Positions 16,069 to 24,834 of a stretch of 64,000 nucleotides of DNA are shown one piece after another. Position 1 is the first letter of the stretch. Every line of letters starts with the position of its first letter. Location of the stretch: positions 558,001 to 622,000 of the forward strand of contig CAWDZQ010000004.1 in the NCBI GenBank assembly GCA_963807065.1, given 5' to 3'. Source of the stretch: CAWAND01 sp963807065. Its GTDB lineage: Bacteria > Chloroflexota > Anaerolineae > Anaerolineales > E44-bin32. The position numbers and the translations under genes are program-made. The notes under the pieces are model-generated. The model saw only the letters and a program-made list of their open reading frames with translations. It made no database searches and was not told the DNA's origin.

Positions 16069-17366
16069 GGTCTCCAAGACCCCGCCAGCCCTGGTTGATC
16101 GCCGGATCCGGCCTGACCCTGATGGTGGTCGCCCTGGCGCTGGCCTGGCAGCTCCCGTTTGTCCAGGATCACCTAGGGTGGCGCATTTCAGAACTCCGGG
16201 CAAGCATCAAATACGCCATCCGACCCCCGAACGAGGTCGCCTTCACCCCCAATCCAACGCTGGCCGCCATGGTGCAATCCACCCTTTCGGCGCTGACGCC
16301 GACCTCGACCGCCACAAGCACGCCTGGACCGACGGCCGTTCCCAGCCCCACGCCAACCGCCACCATTGAGCCCACGCCGCTCCCGGACAAGGTGGAGCTG
16401 AGGGGAATCATTCACGAATACCAGAAATGGAACAACTGCGGTCCCGCCAACCTGGCCATGGCCCTCTCTTTCTGGGGCTGGCAGGGCGATCAGCGGCCGG
16501 TCGCCGCGTACGTCAAACCCAACCCGCGCGACAAGAACGTGATGCCCTACGAACTGGTCGATTTCGTCAACACGCAGACCGATCTGAAGGCGCTGACCCG
16601 GGTGGGGGGCGACCTCAATCTTCTCAAGAGCCTGCTGGCGGCCGGTTTTCCCGTGATCGTCGAGAAAGGGTTTGAGGGTCCCGGGTTCCCGGGGTGGATG
16701 GGGCATTACGAGGTGGTGTCCGGCTATGACGACGCCCGCCAGCGGTTCACGGTGCAGGACTCCTACATCATGGCCAACCTCCCCATCAGCTACGAGGACA
16801 TGGCGACCTACTGGCGGCACTTCAACTACGTCTACCTGGTGATCTACCCGCCGGGCCGCGAATCAGTTCTTCTGCAGATTCTGGGCCCGGATGCCGACGA
16901 GACCGCCAATTTCCAGCGGGCAGCCCAGAAGGCCTCCGAGGAGATCTACAACAGCACCGGCCGCCAGCAGTTCTTCGCCTGGTTCAACCGGGGATCGAGC
17001 CTGGTGGACCTCAAGGACTACGCCGGCGCGGCGGCGGCCTACGACCAGGCTTTCACCATTCAGGGGCAAATTGCGCAGACCGATCCCAACGCCAACCCGT
17101 GGCGCATCCTGTGGTATCAGACCGGCCCCTACTTCGCCTACTTCTATACCGGCCGAACGGCTGACGTCATCAATCTGGCTACCCAGACTCTGTCGGCGAT
17201 GAGTGAGCCGATCCTGGAGGAGAGCTACTACTGGCGCGGCCTGGCACGCGAGTCGGCCGGTGATCTGGCTGGCGCCATTGACGACTGGCGGACCGCCGTC
17301 CAGGACCATCCCGATTGGTCCCCGGCCATGCAGCAGCTACAGCGCGTCGGAGCCTCCCCAGGCTAG
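16065..17366 (+). CDS. Membrane-anchored C39-like cysteine peptidase with TPR region
   Basis: This 433-residue extracytoplasmic protein has a signal anchor at ~12-32, a Thr/Pro/Ser-rich linker at ~75-107 and a papain-like peptidase C39_2 domain at ~110-270. The expected catalytic Cys is C125 in NNCGPANLAMALSFWG and the His is H214 in GHYEVVSGYDD, with VQDSY supplying the third polar position. Residues ~290-430 form TPR-like helical repeats (WFNRGSSLVDLKDYAGAAAA). Proteins of this type are common and mostly uncharacterised in Chloroflexota; a role in processing wall or surface proteins is inferred. The gene lies 6 bases upstream of murJ, so the two are probably co-transcribed. Confidence 0.85.
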   Translation: MRSPRPRQPWLIAGSGLTLMVVALALAWQLPFVQDHLGWRISELRASIKYAIRPPNEVAFTPNPTLAAMVQSTLSALTPTSTATSTPGPTAVPSPTPTATIEPTPLPDKVELRGIIHEYQKWNNCGPANLAMALSFWGWQGDQRPVAAYVKPNPRDKNVMPYELVDFVNTQTDLKALTRVGGDLNLLKSLLAAGFPVIVEKGFEGPGFPGWMGHYEVVSGYDDARQRFTVQDSYIMANLPISYEDMATYWRHFNYVYLVIYPPGRESVLLQILGPDADETANFQRAAQKASEEIYNSTGRQQFFAWFNRGSSLVDLKDYAGAAAAYDQAFTIQGQIAQTDPNANPWRILWYQTGPYFAYFYTGRTADVINLATQTLSAMSEPILEESYYWRGLARESAGDLAGAIDDWRTAVQDHPDWSPAMQQLQRVGASPG

Positions 17367-17372
17367 CCCTCC

Positions 17373-18938
17373 GTGAGCCCCGCCGCAGCCTCCCCCCCAA
17401 CATCCCGCCGCATCACCCACGTCGCACGTTCGTCTTTGCTCATCGCCGTCTTCTTCGGCCTGGACAAGCTTCTGGGCCTCATTCGGCAGGTGGTGGTCGG
17501 CCGGCAGTTTGGGGTCGGCGCCGAGCTGGACGTGTTCAACGCCGCCAACAACCTGCCCGACCTGCTGTTCGCGTTGATCTCCGGCGGCGCTTTGGCGGTG
17601 GCCTTCATCCCGGTGCTCTCACAGGCCTTGGAACTCGATGGCCGCGACGCCTTGTGGGGGGTGTTCAGCCGGGTGGCCAACCTGGCATTCATCGTCACCG
17701 GCGGCCTGGCGCTCGGCCTGGCGCTTTTGGCTGGTCATCTGGTCGGAGCCCAGTTCGGGGTCGCGCCTGGATTCTCTCCGCAAAACCAGGCCCTTGTGGT
17801 GAGCCTGATGCGGCTCGACCTGATCGCCACACTGATCTTCTCGCTCAGCGGCTTGGTGTCGGCGGGATTGCAGGCCAATCAACACTTCCTGCTTCCGGCG
17901 CTGGCGCCGGCACTCTACGATGTGGGCCAGATCTTCGGGGCCGTCGTCCTGGCCCCCGACCAGGGTTACCATCTGGCCGGGATCGCCCTGCCAGCCGCCG
18001 GCTTGGGGATCTACGGCCTCGTCTACGGGGTTATCCTGGGGGCCGGCCTCCACCTGGGGATCCAGCTCCCCGGCCTGGTCCGCTACCGGTTTCGATGGAC
18101 GCCGCGCCTCAACCTGGACCATCCGGGGGTGCGCACCGTGCTACGGCTGTTGGGCCCCCGCATTCTCACGATCGGCGCCTTCAACTTGATCTTTATCGTG
18201 CAGGACAATCTGGCGTCCCGTCTCGATGTAGGCTCGGTGACAGCCCTGGCCTACGGTTGGTTGATCATGCAGGTCCCTGAGACGATCATCGGCACGGCGG
18301 TCGGGATCGCCATCCTGCCGACGCTCTCGGAGCACTTTGCCCGATCCGACTGGGCCGGATTCGAAGCCAGCGTTGCCCGCGCTTTTCGGGTCTTGTTGGC
18401 GCTTACCCTACCGACGGCCGTCCTGCTCATGATCGCCATTCGGCCCCTAGTCCAAGTCGCCTTCCATTTCGATGCCCGCGGCACCGAACTGGTGGCCTGG
18501 GCCGCCCGGGCCTATCTTCTGGGGTTGGTCGGCCACTCGCTGCTGGAAGTCGCCTCGCGTGCCTTCTATGCGCGGCAAGATGCGCGCACGCCGCTGCTGG
18601 CCTCTATGATCAGCCTGACAACCTTCTTGGTGGCCAGCCTGATGATGTACCGAAGCCTGGCCTCGATGGGGATCGCCTTGAGCAACAGCCTGGCTTTCAG
18701 CCTGGAAGCCGGCCTGTTGATCTTTTTCCTCTCCCGCCGATTTCCGGGCGTGATCCGCCAGGGCCGTCCGCTGCTGCGGTTGGCAGCCGGCTGCGCTCTT
18801 GCCGGCGGGGCGGCTTTCGCCGTGATGTCCGTCTTGCCCCTTCCCGATGTGGTGTCGGCGGCCGCCGCCCTGGTTGTGGGGGCCATCTTGGCGGCGGCTT
18901 TCATCCGTCCCGAGCTGCGCGAGCTGGCTCAGCTCTAG
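17373..18938 (+). CDS. murJ: Lipid II flippase MurJ
   Basis: This integral membrane protein of 521 residues flips lipid-linked peptidoglycan precursor across the cytoplasmic membrane. It shows about 14 hydrophobic helices and the MviN/MurJ N-terminal signature (FFGLDKLLGLIRQVVVGRQF, then AFIPVLSQ). The family's usual length is 500-550. The start is GTG 17373, 6 bases after the previous stop, which points to an operon with the C39-like peptidase. It ends 22 bases before a strong GC-rich hairpin. Its presence shows the cell makes peptidoglycan, consistent with the LysM protein at 10.3 kb. Confidence 0.95.
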   Translation: MSPAAASPPTSRRITHVARSSLLIAVFFGLDKLLGLIRQVVVGRQFGVGAELDVFNAANNLPDLLFALISGGALAVAFIPVLSQALELDGRDALWGVFSRVANLAFIVTGGLALGLALLAGHLVGAQFGVAPGFSPQNQALVVSLMRLDLIATLIFSLSGLVSAGLQANQHFLLPALAPALYDVGQIFGAVVLAPDQGYHLAGIALPAAGLGIYGLVYGVILGAGLHLGIQLPGLVRYRFRWTPRLNLDHPGVRTVLRLLGPRILTIGAFNLIFIVQDNLASRLDVGSVTALAYGWLIMQVPETIIGTAVGIAILPTLSEHFARSDWAGFEASVARAFRVLLALTLPTAVLLMIAIRPLVQVAFHFDARGTELVAWAARAYLLGLVGHSLLEVASRAFYARQDARTPLLASMISLTTFLVASLMMYRSLASMGIALSNSLAFSLEAGLLIFFLSRRFPGVIRQGRPLLRLAAGCALAGGAAFAVMSVLPLPDVVSAAAALVVGAILAAAFIRPELRELAQL

Positions 18939-18960
18939 CCTCTACCTCAATCGGCGCGCC

Positions 18961-18990
18961 GCGGCCCCGGCAGGACTATGCCGGGGCCGC
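18961..18990 (+). terminator. GC-rich hairpin after murJ
   Basis: A perfect 12-base-pair stem (GCGGCCCCGGCA / TGCCGGGGCCGC) with a six-base loop lies 22 bases after the murJ stop. No T-run follows on either strand, so it may act as a weak or factor-assisted terminator. The remaining DNA to 19225 holds nothing I recognise. Confidence 0.55.
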
Positions 18991-19225
18991 GCAGCCAGGA
19001 CCTCAGAAACGACCCGTGGTCTTTGTAATCTTCCCCGAAACGACCGGCAACTTTGAATGCACCGGGGGCCAGCTATCTTCGGTGTGATGATTTAACCCCT
19101 ACCCGGCCGTTTCAGCAGCGCGTTAAGCGCCAACCCACAATCTGCGCGCCCACCTTCCGCAGGGGGTAGCTCATGTGAAATTCTTCATAAGTTGAATGGT
19201 GGGCGTTGTGAGCCGAGTTCGGCCC

Positions 19226-20488
19226 CTATTCTTTTTCGTACGCTTGCCCATCGGCGGCGGGCATTTGGCCGCGCCCGACCACTCCGGCCAGTACGATCAT
19301 CGTGGCCAAGTAGGGGATCATCAGCAGGAATTGGGACGGGATATTCACGCCCAGGATGGCCATGCGGGCGGCCAGGGCGTCTGAGAACCCAAACAGCATA
19401 CCGGCGCCGAAGGAACCCACCGGGGTCCAATTGCCGAAGATCATGGCCGCCAAGGAGATGAACCCGCGGCCGGCGGTGAGATTCTCATCGAACCGGCCCA
19501 CCGATCCCAGGGTGAAATAGGCACCGGCCAAACCGGCCATCATGCCACCGAGGAGCACCGCCATGTAGCGTGTTCTGAATACGTTGATCCCCAGGGTGTC
19601 GGCCGCCCTGGGGTGTTCGCCGACGGACCGAAGCCTCAAGCCCCAGCGTGTGTTGAACAGCGCCACAGTCAGGACGATCAGCGAGATGTACATGGCGTAA
19701 ACGAACAGGTTGTTGTTGAAGAGCAGGGGGCCGATCAGGGGAATATCCGAAAGCAGCGGGATGGGCCAAGGCTGAAAGATGCCCGGGCTGTTCAGATTCT
19801 GGAATACCTGCAGGTACTTGTGCGAAATGTAGGACGTGAGACCAAGGGCAAAGATGTTGATGACGGTACCGGACACGATTTGATCGGTCTTGTACTTGAT
19901 CGACAACCAGGCGTGGATCAGGGCCAACAGGGCTGCCGAGAAGATGCCGGCGATCAAGCCAATCCATAGGTTGGTGACGCTCCCGACGAGCGTAGCCACC
20001 ATGGCCGACATGAGCATCATGCCCTCAATGGCGATATTGATCACCCCCGAGCGTTCGCATAGGACGCCCGACATGGCGCCCAGCGTTAGCGGCACCGCCT
20101 TGAGCAGGGTGGCGTTGAGCAACCCCGCCAGGTTGAGCGACTTCCCCGAGGCCGCCCATGTCAGGAAGCCGAAGATGAACAGCCCCACCACCAACGCCAG
20201 GATCAGGTTGGTATAAGACCCAAATCCACGCGCCAGTTGGAAGGCGCCAAAGGCAGCGCACAGCCCAGCCAGGATCTTCAGCATGGTCGGCGCGGCCACC
20301 ACCCACGGCGCCAGCGCCGAAACTGATCGCCCCTGGTCAAAGGTGAATGTAGCCGAAATTTGCTCTGGAATGCTGGTGATGAAACCAAACCAGATCACAG
20401 CCGCCAACAGCAAGAAGAAGGCTCCCATGACGTACTGCCGTACGGGTATTGTTGTTTCCTGGATGCGTCGCATTGCAGTCGCTGTCAT
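19226..20488 (-). CDS. ABC importer permease, BMP/nucleoside type (second permease)
   Basis: This membrane subunit of a BMP-type importer has 420 residues and 9-10 hydrophobic helices. The BPD_transp_2 signature is clear: GVLCERSGVINIAIEGMMLM and, later, GENLTAGRGFISLAAMIFGNW in variant form. It forms the channel with the permease encoded immediately upstream and takes substrate from the lipoprotein at 23565-24632. Homologues (NupQ, YufQ) move nucleosides; related systems move simple sugars. It is last in the operon, 3 bases after its partner's stop. A weak hairpin only follows the stop codon. Confidence 0.93.
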   Translation of the reverse strand: MTATAMRRIQETTIPVRQYVMGAFFLLLAAVIWFGFITSIPEQISATFTFDQGRSVSALAPWVVAAPTMLKILAGLCAAFGAFQLARGFGSYTNLILALVVGLFIFGFLTWAASGKSLNLAGLLNATLLKAVPLTLGAMSGVLCERSGVINIAIEGMMLMSAMVATLVGSVTNLWIGLIAGIFSAALLALIHAWLSIKYKTDQIVSGTVINIFALGLTSYISHKYLQVFQNLNSPGIFQPWPIPLLSDIPLIGPLLFNNNLFVYAMYISLIVLTVALFNTRWGLRLRSVGEHPRAADTLGINVFRTRYMAVLLGGMMAGLAGAYFTLGSVGRFDENLTAGRGFISLAAMIFGNWTPVGSFGAGMLFGFSDALAARMAILGVNIPSQFLLMIPYLATMIVLAGVVGRGQMPAADGQAYEKE

Positions 20489-20491
20489 GGC

Positions 20492-21790
20492 TCAGGCGCC
20501 TCCCCAACTTATCGTCACGCCGCCTTCTTCTTCCTCCTTGGGTGTCCGAAGCCGGTAGATGGTGCGGATGATCGCGGGAGCGGCGATGAACATCAGGATG
20601 ACCCCCTGAAGGATGCCGATGATGTCGACCGGCACGCTGGCCGCCAGCTGCATTTGGGTGGCCCCGGCCTGAAGGAATCCGAAGAGCAGGGACGCCAACA
20701 CGACGCCGACAGGATGGCTCTTCCCAAGCAGCGCCAAGGCGATACTCGTGAACCCCGTACCGGATGAGAAGGCCATGGCCAGGTTGTGGTTGACCCCCAG
20801 CACGTCATTGGCGCCGGCCAGTCCGGCCAGAGCGCCCGAGAGCGACATGGCCAGCATGGTAACCAGGGAGGCCCGCATGCCTGCATATCGGGCGGCATTG
20901 GGGTTAAGACCCACGGTGCGCAAGTCGAACCCCCAGGTTGTGCGGAAGAGCAGCCAGTAAACCCCATAAGCCGCGAGCAACGCCAGGAAGAAACCCAGAT
21001 GGAAGCGAAGCGGAGCCCCGAACAACCTCGGCAGCTCCGCACTGGGTTGAATGTTGGGGCTGATCGGGTTGAAGGAATTCGGCCGCTGCATGGGTCCACT
21101 CAACAGCCAATCGCTGAAGCGAAAGGCAATGTAGTTCATCATGATCGTGTTGATCACTTCGTGCCCGCCTGTCTTAGCCTTGAGCCAACCGGGCACGAAA
21201 CCCCAGGCGGCCCCACCCACCACGCCGGCCAACAGCGCCAACGGCAGGTGGATGATCGCCGGAAGGTTGGTGAAGGTATATCCGACGAAGGCCGAACAGA
21301 TCGCCCCGATGAAGATCTGTCCCTCCGCCCCAATATTGAACAGGCCCGCCCGAAACCCAAGGGCCACCGCCAAGCCGGCGAAGATGTAGGGGGTCGAAGT
21401 CACCAATGACTCAGAGAGCGGGTAGAAGGCGTTGCGGATCGCCGCCGGATCCCCGCTCTGCAGGGAGGCCAAGATCTTGCCTGGGTTCCCCAGGGAACCA
21501 TTCAGCAAGGCGCCATAGGCCTGAAAGATGGCCTTGATCCCAAGTTGGGTGGCCAGCAGCGGTGATTGCGCCCACGTTTGATAGACCTCGGTCGTCGTCA
21601 AGAAGATGAAGATTCCGCTGAAGATTAGGCCCGTGAACACCGCCAGGACAGGGACGACCATGCTCTGGGCAGCGTTGCCAACCCACGATCCCCGGCTGGG
21701 GGTCTCGGGGGTCAGCTCTTCCAACAGGATCTCGCCTGCGCCCTTCTTGTTCTCAGGCTTGGGTTTGCGCTCTTCGTTGTTTTCGCTCAA
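20492..21790 (-). CDS. ABC importer permease, BMP/nucleoside type (first permease)
   Basis: This 432-residue partner permease (NupP/YufP-like) opens with a charged cytoplasmic N terminus (MSENNEERKPKPENKKGAG), then has about 9-10 membrane helices. The family motif ALGFRAGLFNIGAEGQIFIG is present at ~145-165, and LSGALAGLAGANDVLGV follows at ~290. It forms a heterodimer with the 19226-20488 product. The gene starts 12 bases after the ATPase gene, on the same strand. Function as a nucleoside or purine importer is inferred from the family, not shown by the sequence. Confidence 0.93.
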   Translation of the reverse strand: MSENNEERKPKPENKKGAGEILLEELTPETPSRGSWVGNAAQSMVVPVLAVFTGLIFSGIFIFLTTTEVYQTWAQSPLLATQLGIKAIFQAYGALLNGSLGNPGKILASLQSGDPAAIRNAFYPLSESLVTSTPYIFAGLAVALGFRAGLFNIGAEGQIFIGAICSAFVGYTFTNLPAIIHLPLALLAGVVGGAAWGFVPGWLKAKTGGHEVINTIMMNYIAFRFSDWLLSGPMQRPNSFNPISPNIQPSAELPRLFGAPLRFHLGFFLALLAAYGVYWLLFRTTWGFDLRTVGLNPNAARYAGMRASLVTMLAMSLSGALAGLAGANDVLGVNHNLAMAFSSGTGFTSIALALLGKSHPVGVVLASLLFGFLQAGATQMQLAASVPVDIIGILQGVILMFIAAPAIIRTIYRLRTPKEEEEGGVTISWGGA

Positions 21791-21802
21791 AACGACCTCT
21801 GG

Positions 21803-23365
21803 CTACAGCGTCACTTCCGCCTTATGGGTGACTTCCTTGGGTGCTTCCAGTTTGTCCGGATCAACCCCGGCCATCAGCAGCCCGATGTACTCCTTGGTGG
21901 CTTTGTTTCCGGGGACCACCGCCACCAGCTTGCCGCGGTACATGACCCCGATCCGGTCCGCCAGCTGCATGATCTCGTCCAGTTCGGGCGACACCAGCAT
22001 GATGGCCGTGCCGCTGTCGCGCTTTTCCATAATCTGGCTGTGGATGAATTCAATCGAACCGACGTCCAGACCGCGCGTCGGCTGGGAGGCCACCAGCAGT
22101 TTCACCGGGCGAGAGAACTCGCGCGCCACGATCAGCTTTTGCTGGTTGCCTCCGGAAAGGGTGCCGGCGCTCACATTCGGGCTGGGCGTCCGGATATCGA
22201 ACTTCTCGATTCGCTCCAGCGCCACCTCATAAATCTTGGCCCGATTGAGCACCATGCGATCGGCAAACGGGGCTCGGTAGTAGGTGTTTAAGACCAGGTT
22301 GTCTTCGACGGGATAGCTCAGGACCAGCCCATCCCTCTGTCGGTCCTCGGGGACGTGACCCACGCCGGCTTCGGTGATCTGGCGCGGTGAAGCGTGCGTG
22401 ATGTCCTTGCCCAGCAAGGTGATCTTCCCACTCTGCGACGCCCTCAGACCGGTGACGGTCTGCACCAACTCGGTCTGCCCGTTGCCCTGGACACCGGCCA
22501 CGCCGAAAACTTCCCCGCTGTGGACCTCGAACGACACGCCGTCCACGGCCACCTGTTCGCGGTCATCGATCACGGTCAGGTCCTCGATCGTGAGCACCAA
22601 GTCGCCGACCTTGGCGACTTCCTTCTCAACCTCGAGAGACACCTCTCTGCCGACCATCATCTCGGCCAGCTTCATGCGGTCGGCCTTGTCCGGCGTGGTG
22701 GTTCCGATCACCTTACCCCGCCGGATGACCGTGATCCGATCGGCAATATCCATCACCTCGCGCAGCTTGTGGGTAATGAAAATGATTGACTTCCCCTGAG
22801 AGGCAAGGGAGCGCAGGATGTCGAACAGCTCATCCGCCTCGTGGGGAGTCAGGACGGCGGTCGGCTCATCCAGGATCAGGATGTCAGCCTGGCGGTACAG
22901 CAGCTTGACGATCTCCACCCGCTGCTGAATGCCGACCGGCAGATCTTCTACGTGGATGGTGGGGTCGACTTCGAGGTCGAAGGTCTCTGAGATCTCACGG
23001 ATCCGTTCGGCGGCCTGGGCCCGATCGAGGAAGCCACCATAGCGGACCGTTTCTTCGCCCAGCATAATGTTTTCGGTCACCGTGAACACCGGGATGAGCA
23101 TGAAGTGCTGGTGCACCATTCCCACGCCGGCGGCGATGGCATCGTTCGGAGAGTGAACTTCGATCTTCTTGCCGTTGACCAGGATCTCGCCCGCGTCCGG
23201 CTGATACAAGCCATAGAGGATGTTCATCAGCGTGGTCTTGCCGGCGCCATTTTCCCCCAAAAGGGCATGGATCTCGCCCTTTTCCAGGGTCAGGTCGATG
23301 TGGTCATTGGCGAGTACACCGGGGAAACGCTTAGTTATGCCCTTGAGCTCGAGGATAGGTGGCAT
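21803..23365 (-). CDS. ABC importer ATPase with two nucleotide-binding domains (BMP system)
   Basis: This 520-residue protein fuses two ATPase domains, as in NupO/RbsA. The N-terminal domain has Walker A GENGAGKTT (~37-45) and Walker B ILILDEPTAVL; its signature reads LPVGIQQRVEIVK, without the usual LSGGQ. The C-terminal domain has a proper LSGGNQQKL signature but a degenerate Walker A (GVQGNGQTEL), so one composite site probably does most hydrolysis. This asymmetry is normal for the family. It heads a three-gene operon with both permeases and has its own weak promoter (TAGAAT, 23400-23405 on the minus strand) beyond the terminator that follows the lipoprotein gene. Confidence 0.94.
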   Translation of the reverse strand: MPPILELKGITKRFPGVLANDHIDLTLEKGEIHALLGENGAGKTTLMNILYGLYQPDAGEILVNGKKIEVHSPNDAIAAGVGMVHQHFMLIPVFTVTENIMLGEETVRYGGFLDRAQAAERIREISETFDLEVDPTIHVEDLPVGIQQRVEIVKLLYRQADILILDEPTAVLTPHEADELFDILRSLASQGKSIIFITHKLREVMDIADRITVIRRGKVIGTTTPDKADRMKLAEMMVGREVSLEVEKEVAKVGDLVLTIEDLTVIDDREQVAVDGVSFEVHSGEVFGVAGVQGNGQTELVQTVTGLRASQSGKITLLGKDITHASPRQITEAGVGHVPEDRQRDGLVLSYPVEDNLVLNTYYRAPFADRMVLNRAKIYEVALERIEKFDIRTPSPNVSAGTLSGGNQQKLIVAREFSRPVKLLVASQPTRGLDVGSIEFIHSQIMEKRDSGTAIMLVSPELDEIMQLADRIGVMYRGKLVAVVPGNKATKEYIGLLMAGVDPDKLEAPKEVTHKAEVTL

Positions 23366-23516
23366 GTGGGACCATTCACCATAAGTGATCGAGTGAGCTA
23401 TTCTACCATGCCGGGGTAGACCTCATGCGCTCCCGCCATGTGCTGTCCATGCGCAAAACCCATCTTATCCAAGTCACACGAGGAGTCAAACTGCTCCCCT
23501 CCGGCAAAAATAAAAA

Positions 23517-23542
23517 GGGGGCCGGCCTGCAGGCCGGCCCCC
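23517..23542 (-). terminator. Strong intrinsic terminator after the BMP lipoprotein gene
   Basis: An 11-base-pair perfect stem (GGGGGCCGGCC / GGCCGGCCCCC) with a TGCA loop, followed on the minus strand by TTTTTATTTTT. It separates the highly needed binding protein from the ATPase and permease genes, which explains unequal expression of the two parts. Confidence 0.9.
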
Positions 23543-23564
23543 GAGACATCCACCTACGTGAAGG

Positions 23565-24632
23565 CTACTGGGCGTAGGGAGCGTTCGACGGGTGGGTCGT
23601 GATGTCACCCGCGATGATCCCCTGGCGAACCGTGTCCAGCTCGTCCTTCATGCTCTGAGGAACCTGGCTCTCGAAATCATGGAAGGGGGCCAGGCCAACG
23701 CCGCCGTTGTCCAGCGTGCCGACGGTGACGCCACCCTGGAAGCTGCTGTCCATGACCGACTTGATCACATTCAGCGTCGTCACGTCCATGTTCTTCATGA
23801 CCGACGTCAGGGTGATGGCTTGATAGTCGGAGTTGGTCAGAACCCAGTCGGCGTCCACGCCGATGACCATCACGCCGCCGCGCTCCTGCGCAGCCGCTGC
23901 CGTGCCCAGGCCCACAGGCCCAGCCACCGGCATGATAATGTCAGCGCCTTCGTCCATCAGCGACTCGCCCAGGCGCCGGCCGTCATCGGTGCTCTCGAAG
24001 TTACCGGCGAACAGGCCGGTCTGGCTGGCGGGATCCCAACCTTTGACCTCGACGGAGGTACCCTTCTGCTGATTGTAGTAATCAACGCCCTCCGAGAAGC
24101 CATCCATGAAGATGGTCACGGTCGGGATCTGCAGGCCGCCAAACGTACCCACGACGCCTGACTTGGTCATGCCAGCGGCCAGATAGCCGGCCATGAAGGC
24201 GGCTTCGTCGGTGTTGAACACCTGGCCGACGACGTTGGGGATGGCCGGGTCATAGGCGTAGTCCACAATCGAGAAAGGCTGATTGGGATTGGCTTCGGCA
24301 GCTGCCTGGGTGGCGTCGCCCAGAAGGAAGCCGACGGTGATGATGATGTTGCAGTCGGCCTGCAAGAATGCCTGGATGTTCTTCTCGTAGTCCGCCTGTT
24401 CCTGGGACTCGAGATAGGTGCCGTCGATGCCAAGCTGGTCCATGGCATCCTGGACACCCTTCCAGGCAGTGGCATTGAACGACTTGTCGTCAATACCACC
24501 TGTGTCCGTCACCTGACAGGCCTTGAAGCTCGGCGCCGAGGTGGCTGCCGGCGCCGCCCCGCCGCCGCAGGCAGCCAGGGCCATCGAGGCCAGTATTAAG
24601 AGTGACAGGACCAAGTAGATCTTCTTGTGCAT
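23565..24632 (-). CDS. BMP-family substrate-binding lipoprotein
   Basis: This extracytoplasmic receptor of the ABC importer has 355 residues. The signal peptide ends in the lipobox LALAAC-type sequence (ALAAC, Cys22 becomes lipidated). The mature protein has the PnrA/Med fold, with DTGGIDDKSFNATAWKG near residue 43 and the purine-nucleoside receptor landmark GGIDDKSFN. Later motifs include VVGTFGGLQIPTV and the hinge VIGVDADW. The ribosome site is very strong (AAGGAGGAGGAG). It has its own promoter, and transcription stops at 23517-23542. The ligand is probably a nucleoside, but sugar or autoinducer-type ligands occur in the family. Confidence 0.94.
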   Translation of the reverse strand: MHKKIYLVLSLLILASMALAACGGGAAPAATSAPSFKACQVTDTGGIDDKSFNATAWKGVQDAMDQLGIDGTYLESQEQADYEKNIQAFLQADCNIIITVGFLLGDATQAAAEANPNQPFSIVDYAYDPAIPNVVGQVFNTDEAAFMAGYLAAGMTKSGVVGTFGGLQIPTVTIFMDGFSEGVDYYNQQKGTSVEVKGWDPASQTGLFAGNFESTDDGRRLGESLMDEGADIIMPVAGPVGLGTAAAAQERGGVMVIGVDADWVLTNSDYQAITLTSVMKNMDVTTLNVIKSVMDSSFQGGVTVGTLDNGGVGLAPFHDFESQVPQSMKDELDTVRQGIIAGDITTHPSNAPYAQ

Positions 24633-24775
24633 GTTTTTCTCCTCCTCCTTAGTGGAAGGAATTTGGGATCTGGTCGATCATGCAATCAAGCGGGGAAATC
24701 GCACGGTGAGCACCCCTTTCCCGCTGTTCGCGGCGTACGTGCTCTCTTGCAGGATAAGCGGGCATTGCCTGAGCA

Positions 24776-24804
24776 ATGATAGCACGAACGGAGGTGTCCC
24801 GCAA
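24776..24804 (-). promoter_or_regulatory. Promoter of the BMP lipoprotein gene
   Basis: On the minus strand TTGCGG (24799-24804) and TATCAT (24776-24781) are spaced by 17 bases, giving a leader of roughly 140 bases before the ATG at 24632. I saw no recognisable riboswitch in that leader. Confidence 0.55.
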
Positions 24805-24834
24805 TTCGCAGGCGTGCTAATGGGTCAAGGCCCT

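Noticed and set aside
19173..19190. ATGTGA-N6-TCATAA, similar to the recurring operator
   Set aside because: Two mismatches and a location between two gene ends, not near a promoter.
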